64,000 bases of DNA from CAZSSM01 sp964609385 (GTDB lineage: Bacteria > Planctomycetota > Planctomycetia > Isosphaerales > Isosphaeraceae): NCBI GenBank assembly GCA_964609385.1, contig CAZSSM010000001.1, forward strand, positions 1 to 64,000. Reading direction: 5' to 3'. The translations under genes were made by a program, and so were the position numbers. Within the stretch, counting starts at the first letter, position 1. Each line of letters opens with the position of its first letter. Positions 26,693 to 36,087 of this stretch are shown piece after piece. Under the pieces are notes generated by a model. It ran no database searches. It worked only from the letters and a program-made list of their open reading frames with translations, and had not been told where the DNA came from.

Positions 26693-27964
26693 ATGCGAAT
26701 CACGGATCGGACGAAGCCTCCGGGGTCGTGGCGACGATCCTGGTCCCGGACGATTCGGTCGGGATTCGGCCACCTGATGATGTTGGCCGGTCTGAGCCTG
26801 TGCGGTTGCGCGGGGGATCGGTCGTATCAGATCTCCACACAGCCGGGTGATTTCCGATCGAAGTTTCAATGGGTCGACCCGTCGGAGATTTCGAAGGGTC
26901 CTTCACCGTTCCCCCCACCAGGCTTGGTCGCCTCGAGCACACTGCGTCCGGAACGGACGATGAAATCGCAAGTGCTCGATCTGCCGGTCAACCCCAGGAT
27001 TGGCGTGCCGAGCCGATTGACCTCAGTCGCACGATCGCGACCGGTCTCTTCTCGGCCGGTCTTGTTGGATCCGTTCCCCGAACGCGCCTCGGATCGTCGC
27101 GAACGTCAGAGGACCGGTGTGCCGACTTATGATACCGTGATCCGCTCTTCGGTCACGCGAACGGGGACGAGACCCGCCTCAAGCATCGGATCGGACGCGA
27201 CGCTCGACGTCCAAGCCTTGGCGATCGAAGTGACGCGATTGATGGCCACGACCGCACGCGTCCGAGCGCAGCTCCAACAACAACAGCGAGTTTGGCTCGA
27301 TTGGATTGGTGAAGCGCTCCGGGCACCGGACGAGCCAGCTTCCACGGGGGAGAACTTCCCCGTGGAAACCGCCCAACGCGAGATCAAGGTCGAGGAAATG
27401 ACCGAGGCCGATGCTTCGCTGGCCGCGTCCGACTTGCAAAAGGAACCATTCACGAAAACCGTCGATGCCGGGTCCCAAGTCGTTCAGAAGGATCCGTCCA
27501 GTCGCGCGGAGGTTTCGGAGTTCCGGATCACCGAACTGGCCTTCTGCACGCAAATCAGCTGGTTCGATTCCTATACGCCGAGGACACATAAGACGTTCCG
27601 CCCCGGCGAGCGGACCTTGGTCTACTGTGAATTGGCCGGGGTCCATCCCAACAAGAGCTCCGGATCGGATCGGCCTCACGTGCGGATCCGTTCCAGGATC
27701 CAACTGCATCCGGTCGATATCGAGGGGCTCGACGACGAGCCGGTTTGGGATACGGGCTGGATGGAACCGAGCGAGGTGTTTGCCGAAATGGATGATCATG
27801 TCGTAGCGCATGTCATCGACCTCCCGTCCAAGCTACCTCCGGGAGCGTATCGGTTGCAGATCGCCCAAGTCGAGGAAACGGCCGAACCGGACCGGCCGAT
27901 GGCCGAGGACTCCTTGACCCTTTATATCCAAGATCTCGGTCAGGTCGGCGACTCGGCGCGTTAA
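26693..27964 (+). CDS. hypothetical lipoprotein
   Basis: The protein has 423 residues with a basic N-terminus, a hydrophobic segment and a lipobox LCGC at about residues 36-39. A long polar linker follows. The C-terminal 150 residues (from about ITELAFCTQISWFDSY) look like a compact beta-rich domain with GERTLVYCELAG and LPPGAYRLQIAQVE. The strand-rich pattern resembles planctomycete lipoproteins of unknown function. It lies 117 bases after pxpC and may be a separate unit. Confidence 0.78.
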   Translation: MRITDRTKPPGSWRRSWSRTIRSGFGHLMMLAGLSLCGCAGDRSYQISTQPGDFRSKFQWVDPSEISKGPSPFPPPGLVASSTLRPERTMKSQVLDLPVNPRIGVPSRLTSVARSRPVSSRPVLLDPFPERASDRRERQRTGVPTYDTVIRSSVTRTGTRPASSIGSDATLDVQALAIEVTRLMATTARVRAQLQQQQRVWLDWIGEALRAPDEPASTGENFPVETAQREIKVEEMTEADASLAASDLQKEPFTKTVDAGSQVVQKDPSSRAEVSEFRITELAFCTQISWFDSYTPRTHKTFRPGERTLVYCELAGVHPNKSSGSDRPHVRIRSRIQLHPVDIEGLDDEPVWDTGWMEPSEVFAEMDDHVVAHVIDLPSKLPPGAYRLQIAQVEETAEPDRPMAEDSLTLYIQDLGQVGDSAR

Positions 27965-28073
27965 CCTCGATCGAGGTTCGATTCGAGATCGCGGGTCTCG
28001 ACGAGCATGCGGCCGAAAATATACCCAACCTGGATCGTCTCCTGTTGCTGAGATCCAACACCGAGGAGGAACG

Positions 28074-28430
28074 ATGTCTGAGAAGAACCCTTACGTTGTG
28101 CGCAACGGATCACGCGACTCGCGCGAGTTATGCGCTGGGATTCATCAAACCTTGTCGGTCACAGGCCAGCAGATGACGATCTCCCGACTCCGTTTGGAGC
28201 CTGGCGCGATCCTCCCCGAACACGACCATCCTCATGAGCAATTGGGAATTCTGCTGAGCGGTCGGATGCGCATGACCATCGGCGCGTGGACTGCGGAACT
28301 AGGACCCGGTGATGTCTGGCGGATCCCTGGTGATGTTCGACACAGCGTCGAGGCGCTTGATCAAGCCGTCGAGGCGCTCGACATCTTTTATCCGGTCCGT
28401 GAGGACTATCGTCATCCCGACGATGCGTGA
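28074..28430 (+). CDS. cupin-domain protein
   Basis: This 118-residue single-domain cupin shows both cupin motifs: PEHDHPHEQLGILLSGRMRM, with the metal-binding His residues, and PGDVWRIPGDVRHSVEAL. Such proteins bind a metal and act as small isomerases, dioxygenases or regulatory sensors. A GAGGAGGAA ribosome binding site precedes the ATG. It is convergent with aroF. The substrate is unknown. Confidence 0.9.
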   Translation: MSEKNPYVVRNGSRDSRELCAGIHQTLSVTGQQMTISRLRLEPGAILPEHDHPHEQLGILLSGRMRMTIGAWTAELGPGDVWRIPGDVRHSVEALDQAVEALDIFYPVREDYRHPDDA

Positions 28431-28509
28431 GGGCTCGTTAAGATCGGCTGATCGCAGACACGGATGTCGGGTCTGGTGATCGGCACATTGGTTCGCTTCG
28501 CGTTTCGGT

Positions 28510-29523
28510 TCAGGCGGTCCGGTCGACCGCCTCAGCCACGCGTCGACACTGGGCCATCATTTCGGCGAAGAGCTTGGGTGTGATCGTTTGGGCACCATCG
28601 CTGATCGCCCGCTCGGGATCTTGGTGAACCTCCACCATCAGGCCGTCGGCGCCAGCCGCGACGGCTGCGCGGGCCATGGCGAGGACCAACTTCGATTTCC
28701 CCGTGCCGTGAGATGGGTCGACGACCACGGGGAGGTGGCTCTGAATGTGGAGGGCGGGCACGGAGGCCAGCGGGAGCGTGAACCGCGTATGGTCTTCGAA
28801 CGTCCGGATTCCTCGCTCACAGAGAATCACGTTCGGGTTGCCACGATCGAGGATATATTCGGCGGCGAGCAGGAACTCGTCGAGCGTCGCGCTCATGCCC
28901 CGCTTCAACAAACAAACTTTGCCCGAATCGCCGACGGCCTGGAGCAGTTGATAATTCTGCATGTTGCGTGCACCAATCTGGAGCACGTCGGCATAGCGGG
29001 CCACGAGCTCAACATGCTCCGGAGCCATGACCTCGGTGACGATGGCCAGGCCAGAGGCTTCCCGAGCCGTCTGAAGCATCTTCAGGCCGTCTTCTTTGAG
29101 GCCTTGAAAGCTATAGGGGCTGGTCCTCGGCTTGAACGCGCCGCCTCGGAGCCCCTGAGCGCCATGCTCGCGGACAATCCGAGCGATTTCGACGATCTGA
29201 TCCTCGCTCTCGACCGAGCACGGGCCGGCGATCGAGGCGACCTTCGAGCCCCCCACGACGAGATCAAGCGCTTGAACCTGAGTCCGGTCGCTCTTCAGCT
29301 CCGAACTGGCACGCTTGTAGGGGCTCAAGATCGGCAAGACTTTCTCGACCCCTTCGCCAGGTTCCAAGGTCTCGGTCAAACCGAGCCGTTCCTCGCCGAT
29401 CGCCGCGATGACCGTGCGTTGCGTGCCCACGAGGATTTGTGGCGACAGACCCAGTTCGCGGACGTGATGGACAACATGATCGATCTGTTCTTGAGTCGCG
29501 TCGGGCTTCATCACGACGATCAC
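28510..29523 (-). CDS. aroF: 3-deoxy-7-phosphoheptulonate synthase (DAHP synthase, class I-beta)
   Basis: This enzyme condenses phosphoenolpyruvate and erythrose-4-phosphate, the entry step of the shikimate pathway. The protein has 337 residues. The first 70 or so residues form the ferredoxin-like regulatory domain typical of the Thermotoga-type enzyme (MIVVMKPDATQEQ). The barrel follows, with AGPCSVES, GGAFKPRTSPYSFQG, IGARNMQN and DPSHGTGK. The GTG start at 29523 gives the usual N-terminus; an ATG four codons later is possible. An intrinsic terminator and a mini-ORF lie in its leader, suggesting attenuation. Confidence 0.94.
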   Translation of the reverse strand: MIVVMKPDATQEQIDHVVHHVRELGLSPQILVGTQRTVIAAIGEERLGLTETLEPGEGVEKVLPILSPYKRASSELKSDRTQVQALDLVVGGSKVASIAGPCSVESEDQIVEIARIVREHGAQGLRGGAFKPRTSPYSFQGLKEDGLKMLQTAREASGLAIVTEVMAPEHVELVARYADVLQIGARNMQNYQLLQAVGDSGKVCLLKRGMSATLDEFLLAAEYILDRGNPNVILCERGIRTFEDHTRFTLPLASVPALHIQSHLPVVVDPSHGTGKSKLVLAMARAAVAAGADGLMVEVHQDPERAISDGAQTITPKLFAEMMAQCRRVAEAVDRTA

Positions 29524-29714
29524 GGCAACAATCTCCGGGAGCGTGAACTCGGGCCGGCTGAGCAGAGGAGCGATATTCTACCGGCTCGATCCGCCTGAAT
29601 GAACGTTGTTGCCCGACGAGCACACGACCGACGGATTTCGATGTCGACGCCAAACGCGTTGAGGGGACTCTCGCCACAAGGGGACGTGGGTCGCCGATCG
29701 AGAGGAGACCAGAT

Positions 29715-29762
29715 CAAAAAAACAAGAGGCCAACCCCCTGATGAAACGGGAGGTTGGCCTCT
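29715..29762 (-). terminator. intrinsic terminator in aroF leader
   Basis: On the minus strand AAGAGGCCAACC and GGTTGGCCTCTT pair over 12 bp, with three more pairs inside (CCC/GGG) after a bulge. After the hairpin come one G and seven Ts (plus-strand A run 29715-29721). It lies upstream of aroF, not after a gene, which points to conditional termination. Confidence 0.85.
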
Positions 29763-29803
29763 TGAAGAAATGCGGCTGCCGGCGGGCAACCCGTCGACCG
29801 CCC

Positions 29804-29836
29804 TTAGGCGAGCCGCCTCTGGTTTTCAGGACACAC
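29804..29836 (-). CDS. candidate 10-residue leader peptide of aroF
   Basis: GTG at 29836 opens ten codons (MCPENQRRLA) ending at TAA. The sequence AAAGGAGGTGA at 29841-29851 is a full-length match to the 16S anti-Shine-Dalgarno, and its GGAGG is seven bases from the GTG. The peptide holds no aromatic codons. A different frame from a GTG at 29844 would carry Phe-Phe codons next to the terminator stem but overlaps the ribosome binding site. Which frame is used is open. Confidence 0.45.
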   Translation of the reverse strand: MCPENQRRLA

Positions 29837-30112
29837 GTGGTCACCTCCTTTCGTTAAAACTCCCCAATCCCACGGGAGTCCAGCCTCGGGTGGGATCAGG
29901 CTTGATCCTGTCGTACCACGCTCGTACGACCCGAATCCGACCTGGGGAGATGACCAGGTCGGCTCTTAGAGGTTATACGAGCGGGAAGCAGTCAGCAACC
30001 ACGAGATCAGACTCGACAGATGCACGGGGTCGCCCCATCTCGTGAGGCTGGCCCATCCGATCCCAGCCGTACGACCGACCGTACCGATCAGTGACTCGAG
30101 GCCAATGGGATC

Positions 30113-30976
30113 TCAACGGTCGGCGTAGACCGAGCGCCGGACAAACTTCGCGATGGTACGTGCCAAGGCCCGACGATGGGACAGGAACCCAATATGACCC
30201 GCTCCCGCAAACTCCCGGTAGCTCGAGCCAGGGATCCGATCGGCCAAAGCGCGCTGTTGGTCGGGCCGAACGATCACATCGCCTTGACCGGCCAGCACGA
30301 GCGTCGGTGCATCGATCCGCCAGAGTTCGTCGGACAGGTCGAAGTCCTCAAGCATCGCGATCCGCCTGAGGATCTCCGACTGGTCGGTCTGCCAGCATTG
30401 CCGGACGACGAATCGGAGCAAGTTGGGCCGCTGAGCACGAGGCGCGTCCAACAGGGCAAAGAACTGATTGAGAAACGCGCTGTCATGGGGCAAATCGTGC
30501 CGTCGGAGAATCGACTGGACGATCCGCGAGCCAAAGCTGGGAAGAAACCTCAAGGGCGTCCCATAGGTCACGAGACCCTCGATCCGCTCAGGGCACTCCA
30601 GGGCCATTTGCAACGCGACAGCTCCACCGAAGCTCACTCCCAGCACTGTCGGACGATCCAAGTTCAATGCCTGGAGGGTTTCGGCCATCTCTCGACCCAG
30701 ATCCGCCAATGTGGAAGGACATCGGCTTGGATCCGACCAAGACTGATCCCCCGGAGAACTGAGTAAATGAACCTCGTGGGATTCCGCCAGGGCCTTCGCG
30801 AGCGGCCAGAGTAATGGCCAACCACCAGCCAACCCAGGGACCAAGACGACCGGTCGCCCCCACCCCATACGGATCTGGGAAGTGGGTGCGATACTCCGGC
30901 TTCGAACCAAAGTTACTCGGGATTCGCGAGTCAAATAGGGCAACCAAAATGATTCGGGGGCGCGCGAGATCCTCAT
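30113..30976 (-). CDS. alpha/beta hydrolase
   Basis: The protein has 287 residues and an alpha/beta hydrolase fold. The nucleophile elbow is GVSFGG, an oxyanion region VPGLAGG precedes it, the acid is probably the aspartate in AGQGDVIV, and the catalytic histidine is in GAGHIGF. The first 38 residues are basic and may be partly leader; an internal ATG before GWGRPVVLVPG is an alternative start. The substrate is not predictable. Confidence 0.88.
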   Translation of the reverse strand: MRISRAPESFWLPYLTRESRVTLVRSRSIAPTSQIRMGWGRPVVLVPGLAGGWPLLWPLAKALAESHEVHLLSSPGDQSWSDPSRCPSTLADLGREMAETLQALNLDRPTVLGVSFGGAVALQMALECPERIEGLVTYGTPLRFLPSFGSRIVQSILRRHDLPHDSAFLNQFFALLDAPRAQRPNLLRFVVRQCWQTDQSEILRRIAMLEDFDLSDELWRIDAPTLVLAGQGDVIVRPDQQRALADRIPGSSYREFAGAGHIGFLSHRRALARTIAKFVRRSVYADR

Positions 30977-31426
30977 CAGCAGTCGCTCCAGCCAAGTTGC
31001 AGGCTCCGTGATGCAATGGAGTGAGATGCATGAGCTGTTCCAATCCTCGCACTTGGAAAAATAGGATGATTGGGAAACTCACGAGGGCAATTTGCTTTTC
31101 CCGAGTGTCTCTTGAACGCTTTAATGGAGCGATCGCTTATCGAAACTGGGAGTTGGAGAAAACAACGGTCATCAAAGGATTTAGGCTCAGGGCGATGGAG
31201 CGATCGTTCGGATTCTGAGGATAGCCAGCATGCAATAATAGAGCGTCTAGGCAAATCAAGTCGAATGGGAAAATTCTAGGGATTTTCGGCGCGTTCGGCG
31301 CTTTTTCTGGCGCCGAATGAGCGCCGAATGCTGGTGCTCGGCGCTCGTATCGTCGACAATGATGCCAGGTTTGGATGGCACTCTGAATTCGCACCGTTGT
31401 GACTTCAGTTCGCGAAGGATTTAGGT
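30977..31426. other. intergenic region, lower GC, with strong palindromic hairpin
   Basis: No gene is supported in these 450 bases; the frames present are short and antisense pairs. The first 280 bases are lower in GC than the genes around. A double inverted repeat lies at 31285-31328. AAGGA at about 31415 serves as ribosome binding site for the TTG start at 31427. Confidence 0.45.
31285..31328. repeat. tandem inverted repeat (2 x TTCGGCGC / 2 x GCGCCGAA)
   Basis: Two copies of TTCGGCGC (31285-31292, 31294-31301) are followed by an 8-base loop and two copies of the complement GCGCCGAA (31310-31317, 31321-31328). The stem has 16 pairs with one small internal loop. No T-run follows on either strand. 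It lies about 100 bases before the sigma-54 activator gene. Confidence 0.7.
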
Positions 31427-34400
31427 TTGAGTTCATTTAGGCGAGTCTCATCCGGCCACCGATCCGTCAGGGCTGGACGGTTCGGCTCGATCCATCATTG
31501 GTTCTCTCAACGGAACCTCATCTTCGTCTCATCGTTGATGGTGCTGCTCTACGCGTTGTGGGTCTTGATTCGCGTGGCCACGTTGGGCGATCTGGGGATG
31601 GTTTGCCTCTTCTCCCCGACGATCGAAGAGGTGACCGATCCCGAATCCTGGACCCCCGAAGCGCCTGAACCGGGATCACAACTGATCCGCATGGGCCCCG
31701 TTCACACTCCGAGAACGAACGGCGACGCGACGTCGGATCGCATCGGACTCGAGGCCGATGCCGAGACGGTCGAGGTCCGAGAATTTCCCGATGTGGTTGA
31801 AGCGATGCGTCGCTCGAGCCGTTGGCGAGGCGGGTTGATCCAGGTTGTCTGGGTCTCCCCAGAAGGCGGTCCACCTCGGACTGCACAAGTGCAGGTTCAA
31901 CCGAGGCCATGGTTGGCATTCGTTCGTTCGGTTGTCTGGCTGATCCTCCAGGTGATCATCCTGGTGATCGGTGCGTTGGTCTGGTTGGGCAAGCCGCGCG
32001 ATCCAGCCGCGTCCCGTTTCTATTGGGTCTGCGTCTGCACCGTCGGCGCCTTCATCGGGGGCTACCACTGGCTCGAGATCATCGTCGACTTCTGGTTGAT
32101 CGCGTTCTTCGCCGGCTTCGCGATCACCCTGCCGTTTCTGAGCCTGGCCTTCTACCTGGTCTTCCCGCGGCTCAACCCGTTGTTATACCGAAGTCCACGG
32201 TTGATCGGCGGTCTCTTGGCGGCGGTACCGTGCCTGATGATCGTCCTGCTCTGGGGGACGATGTTGTTTTTGCAAACCCAACGGAGTGGGGATCTAGCGG
32301 AACTCCGGACCACCTTGGAGTCGATCAGGGTGCTGGCCCTGACCGATTTGGGCCTTTGTTTCCTGACCTTCGTGCTCTGTGTCGTTTGTCTGGGTTACAG
32401 CTATCTGCGGGCCGAATCACAGGCCGAACGCAATCAGGTGCGGTGGATCTGCATCGCTGCGACGATCTCGGTCTGGCCGCTCGGCTTGGTCCTCTATGAG
32501 GCCTTGTGGGTCGATCCGGTCAATCTTGCCCGGGAGTCGACGGCTTGGATCTTGTTTGTCGTTTCGCTGGTATTCACGCTGTCTTATGCCTCGATGATCA
32601 TCACGCGGTATCGCCTGATGGAGGCCAATCGGATCATCAACCGAGGGATGATCTACTTCGTTTTCAGCGTCTTGGCGGGGCTGGTCTATTCGAGCGTCCC
32701 TGTGCTCACGGCCTTGGCCGTGGGGGGGATCGGCCGATGGCCGTCGACCTCCGAGGCGGTCGTCTTCGGGGTTTTAGCGATCGCGGCCTTGGTAGTCTGG
32801 GAGTCGTTGCGGAGCCGGTTCAACCGCGCTCTGGAGCGCCGGCTCCGGAGCGAACAATCGCACTTTGATCAAGCCCTCCGACGGATGACCGACGCGGTCC
32901 AGAGCCTGGTCGATCGCCGTGAGTTGAGTGGTCGTCTGCTCGCAGCAGCCGTTGAAGGTTTACGGGTCGAGTGGGCCGCAATCTATCTGAACCAGTCCGG
33001 ATCGGCTCGCACGACCAATGAAGTCGGAGCAGACGGCCCGGACACCCTGGTGTTGACCAACGCCGTGGGACCGGAGCCGGATCGACGTCAACTCGGGATC
33101 GATGACCCTTTGGTGAGAGCTTTAAAGGATCGGCCGATCTATCAGATTCAACATGCACCTCGGTCTGATTTAGTCGCGGATGTGACGATCGAGCTCATTC
33201 GGCTCGGCGGTGAGGTCGCCGTCGGATTGCCCGATGCCCGAGGCGAACTGGTCGGCCTGATCGTGCTAGGGCCAAAGCGTAACGGTCGCCCCTACCTCGA
33301 CGAGGAGCGCGCGTTCCTCAAGGCATTGCGGTCGTTGGCCACAGTCTCGTTGCATGCGTCGACGATTCAAACGACCCTAACAACGCTCAACGACCAATTG
33401 CGGGTCAAGGCCGACCTGGTCGCCCAGCAGCAGCGGCGGATCCTCGTGCTCCAGGGGCAGTTGGCCCACCGGATTGGCGACAGCTCCGACCCAACGGTCG
33501 TGACGGATCCAATGATCACGGACTCAGATGTTGCGGAGACCGATCCAGACTCCGCAGAGGATCGTCGGGACCAGATCGACTCCGCGGTGGGCGCCAGGGA
33601 TCCACGATCGTCGGAGTCCACCCCGGCGTTGCCGATCGGCGACGACCCGTTCGCCCGGCTCATCGGTCGGAGCGCCTCACTCCACGACCTGATCCGGATG
33701 GCCGCCAAGGTGGCGCAGAGCGAGTCGGCGGTCTTGATCCGTGGTGAGAGCGGAACTGGCAAGGAGCGCCTCGCCGAAGCCCTGCATCGGGCCAGCGCAC
33801 GCAGAGAGGGGCCGTTGATCCGGGTCCATTGTGGAGCCTTGTCAGCGAGCCTACTAGAAAGCGAGCTGTTCGGCCACGTTCGAGGGGCATTCACCGGTGC
33901 CGATCGCGACCGGGTCGGCCGGTTCGAGGAAGCCCATGGCGGGACAATCCTGCTCGACGAGATCGGCGACATCGCGTTGGAGACTCAGATCAAGTTGCTC
34001 CGCGTGCTCCAAGAGCGTGTCATCGAGCGGGTCGGCAGTTCGCGACCGATCGCCGTCGATGTCCGGATCCTAGCGGCCACCCACCGCGACTTGGAATCGA
34101 TGATCGATCGGGGAACCTTCCGGCTCGACCTGTACTACCGGCTCAACGTGATCAGCTTGATTGTGCCGCCGCTCCGGCAACGTCCCGAAGACATCATCGC
34201 GTTGGCTTTACACTTTCAACGCCAACAGGCGATCCGGCTTGGCAGACCGATCGCCGAGATCGACCCGGACGCTATGGAAGCCTTGCTCGCATACCCTTGG
34301 CCGGGCAACGTCCGCGAGTTGGAGAACGCCATGGAGCGTGCGGTGGTCCTGACCGAGGGTGACCGACTCACCCTCGACGATCTCCCACCCGCTTTGCGGA

Positions 34401-34693
34401 CTTCGACGGTCACGTTGTCGACTCGCTCCGACTGGTTGATCCCAACGCGCTCCGCGATCAAAGCGGACGCCTCAACGCACTCGCTCGAATCCCCGCTTTA
34501 TCGCCAGATGGGTCACGATCTCTCATCCCTGTCCGACCATGTCGAGGTTCACCCCGAACGCGAACAGCTCCTTCGAGCCCTCCGAGACGCCGGTGGCAAT
34601 AAGAGCGAAGCGGCGCGACTGCTTGGGATGCCGAGAAGTACCCTCTTCAGCAAGCTCAAACGCTACGGGATACGAACAGATGCGCAACCTTGA
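31427..34693 (+). CDS. membrane-embedded sigma-54-dependent transcriptional activator
   Basis: The 1088-residue protein combines a sensor and an NtrC-type output. The N-terminal 430 residues contain about ten hydrophobic helices, with an extracytoplasmic loop after the first. A GAF-like domain follows at about 480-640 and a short linker helix (VAQQQRRILVLQGQL). The AAA+ domain at about 745-985 has Walker A GESGTGKE, the sigma-54 contact GAFTGA and the Walker B TILLDEIGD. The Fis-type HTH at the end is NKSEAARLLGMPRSTL. The TTG start has an AAGGA site. Most NtrC-type activators are soluble, so the fused polytopic sensor is unusual. Confidence 0.9.
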   Translation: MSSFRRVSSGHRSVRAGRFGSIHHWFSQRNLIFVSSLMVLLYALWVLIRVATLGDLGMVCLFSPTIEEVTDPESWTPEAPEPGSQLIRMGPVHTPRTNGDATSDRIGLEADAETVEVREFPDVVEAMRRSSRWRGGLIQVVWVSPEGGPPRTAQVQVQPRPWLAFVRSVVWLILQVIILVIGALVWLGKPRDPAASRFYWVCVCTVGAFIGGYHWLEIIVDFWLIAFFAGFAITLPFLSLAFYLVFPRLNPLLYRSPRLIGGLLAAVPCLMIVLLWGTMLFLQTQRSGDLAELRTTLESIRVLALTDLGLCFLTFVLCVVCLGYSYLRAESQAERNQVRWICIAATISVWPLGLVLYEALWVDPVNLARESTAWILFVVSLVFTLSYASMIITRYRLMEANRIINRGMIYFVFSVLAGLVYSSVPVLTALAVGGIGRWPSTSEAVVFGVLAIAALVVWESLRSRFNRALERRLRSEQSHFDQALRRMTDAVQSLVDRRELSGRLLAAAVEGLRVEWAAIYLNQSGSARTTNEVGADGPDTLVLTNAVGPEPDRRQLGIDDPLVRALKDRPIYQIQHAPRSDLVADVTIELIRLGGEVAVGLPDARGELVGLIVLGPKRNGRPYLDEERAFLKALRSLATVSLHASTIQTTLTTLNDQLRVKADLVAQQQRRILVLQGQLAHRIGDSSDPTVVTDPMITDSDVAETDPDSAEDRRDQIDSAVGARDPRSSESTPALPIGDDPFARLIGRSASLHDLIRMAAKVAQSESAVLIRGESGTGKERLAEALHRASARREGPLIRVHCGALSASLLESELFGHVRGAFTGADRDRVGRFEEAHGGTILLDEIGDIALETQIKLLRVLQERVIERVGSSRPIAVDVRILAATHRDLESMIDRGTFRLDLYYRLNVISLIVPPLRQRPEDIIALALHFQRQQAIRLGRPIAEIDPDAMEALLAYPWPGNVRELENAMERAVVLTEGDRLTLDDLPPALRTSTVTLSTRSDWLIPTRSAIKADASTHSLESPLYRQMGHDLSSLSDHVEVHPEREQLLRALRDAGGNKSEAARLLGMPRSTLFSKLKRYGIRTDAQP

Positions 34694-34713
34694 ACGGCTC
34701 GCGATCTTGACGT

Positions 34714-36087
34714 TTATCTGTCCCGCTCGGAGCCCAAGCGCTGGGAGAGGATTGCCTTGGACCCGCGTCGGTTCCCCCCGACGAGAAACAGGCTGAGCCC
34801 GGGTACGTTGTCTCGGCCGCGAGGGAGTTTCTTACGGAAGGCGTGGGGGTCGACGTCGACACCACGCGGCTTGACCTCGACCACCCACGCCCCGCGCTCT
34901 CGGAGCCAGCCGGCGATCGTCGAGGATTTGCCGGGCAGTATATCGAGAACGCCGAAGGGAACCAGCAAAGGATGATCACAACGCGTCTCGCCGCTCAGTG
35001 GGGTCCGACCGGGCTCGATCCGGTGGAGACCGTGGGCGCGGGCGAAGTGATCGAGCAGGCCGCTTCGGGAGAGTCCGGGATCGGGATCGAACAACCAAGC
35101 CGAAACCGGGCCGATCGTCGAGTGGGCATCGTCTATGGTTCGATCGTCGAAGTCCTGGTCGGACCACGAGACCCCCTCGGGCATTCGCGTGACGCGTCGA
35201 CGGCAGGTGACCAGGGGGCCGAACCAGACGGTGGCTTCGCGGCACTCCCCTCGATGAGTAATCAACTCGATCTCGAACCGGTCATCGGGGAAGGCGGTGT
35301 CGAAGTCGCTGGCCGGACCGAGCTTGATCGCTCCAGTCTCGACCCGATCGGTGAGGTCGCGGAGCCACTCGAGGGGCGGTTCGTAGTGTTCCAGACGACG
35401 GGCACGAGTGGTCCGGCCGGCGCGTCGGTCGGGATCGATGTGGACCGCCATATCGAAGCCCAGTTCCACTGCCTGCGCGGTCGCTTGCCGGACATCAACG
35501 CGGTCGTTGATTTCCCATCGGCAAAGGTTCCATTGCAGCCGACGAACCATGTCGGGATCGGCCTCGACGGCGACGATGTGCTCGGCACGTGCGGCCAGCG
35601 CCCGAGTGTCACCGCCGAGCCCGGCGCAAAGGTCCACGACACGTCCAACGTCTCGAAACCGCGAGGCCTTGTGTGCGGCCACAACATGATGTGTCGCTTG
35701 CTGAACGGCGACCGGCTCGAGCCAGAGCCGATCGACATCGGGCAGTTTGTCGAGGCCTCGCCGAGCCGATTCGGCCAACCGGAGCGCGGCCTGCGTGACA
35801 TCGAGTGATGTCGAGGCGCGCCAACGCTCGATCTGTTTTGGACTCGGTGTGCCTGCTTCCGCGATCTCGGCCAGCAGACGTCGCCCCTCAACGTGCTGGA
35901 CGACCCAGGCCTCGGCATCGATCGGTGTCAAGGACACAGGTCGCGGTCCTCGCGATGGTTCGAGTTTCGGAACGGGCACCGACTCTCCACGATCGACCTC
36001 AACGAACGGAGTCGACCCGTCGTGAGATGGTCTGCGAAAGGTCGTTATCGATAACGATCGGCGTCCCGTCGCAATCGACCCGACCAA
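34714..36087 (-). CDS. class I SAM-dependent methyltransferase, THUMP-like C-terminus
   Basis: The protein has 457 residues. Motif I is VVDLCAGLGGDT, the acidic residue is in VAVEADP, and VHIDPDRRAGR matches the conserved DPxRR of this methyltransferase group. A C-terminal domain of THUMP-like type follows, ending with GVDVDPHAFRKKL and GNRRG. The target is unknown; RNA methylation is suggested by the THUMP-like part. The first 35 residues are variable, so the true start may be a GTG further in. It is convergent with the sigma-54 activator gene. Confidence 0.82.
   Translation of the reverse strand: MVGSIATGRRSLSITTFRRPSHDGSTPFVEVDRGESVPVPKLEPSRGPRPVSLTPIDAEAWVVQHVEGRRLLAEIAEAGTPSPKQIERWRASTSLDVTQAALRLAESARRGLDKLPDVDRLWLEPVAVQQATHHVVAAHKASRFRDVGRVVDLCAGLGGDTRALAARAEHIVAVEADPDMVRRLQWNLCRWEINDRVDVRQATAQAVELGFDMAVHIDPDRRAGRTTRARRLEHYEPPLEWLRDLTDRVETGAIKLGPASDFDTAFPDDRFEIELITHRGECREATVWFGPLVTCRRRVTRMPEGVSWSDQDFDDRTIDDAHSTIGPVSAWLFDPDPGLSRSGLLDHFARAHGLHRIEPGRTPLSGETRCDHPLLVPFGVLDILPGKSSTIAGWLRERGAWVVEVKPRGVDVDPHAFRKKLPRGRDNVPGLSLFLVGGNRRGSKAILSQRLGSERDR

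Larger units (their letters stand above)
29524..30112 (-). promoter_or_regulatory. structured leader region upstream of aroF
   Basis: This 589-base stretch lies between the alpha/beta hydrolase stop and the aroF start, both on the minus strand. Read on the minus strand, it contains several inverted repeats between 29860 and 29960, for example GACCTGG...CCAGGTC. It then carries a perfect Shine-Dalgarno, a mini-ORF, a GC-rich stem and a strong intrinsic terminator. About 190 bases separate the terminator from aroF. The order is that of an attenuator. Confidence 0.55.

Noticed and set aside
29841..29851. Sequence TCACCTCCTTT resembling the 3' end of 16S rRNA
   Set aside because: No other 16S sequence surrounds it. 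Read on the minus strand it is a perfect Shine-Dalgarno site.
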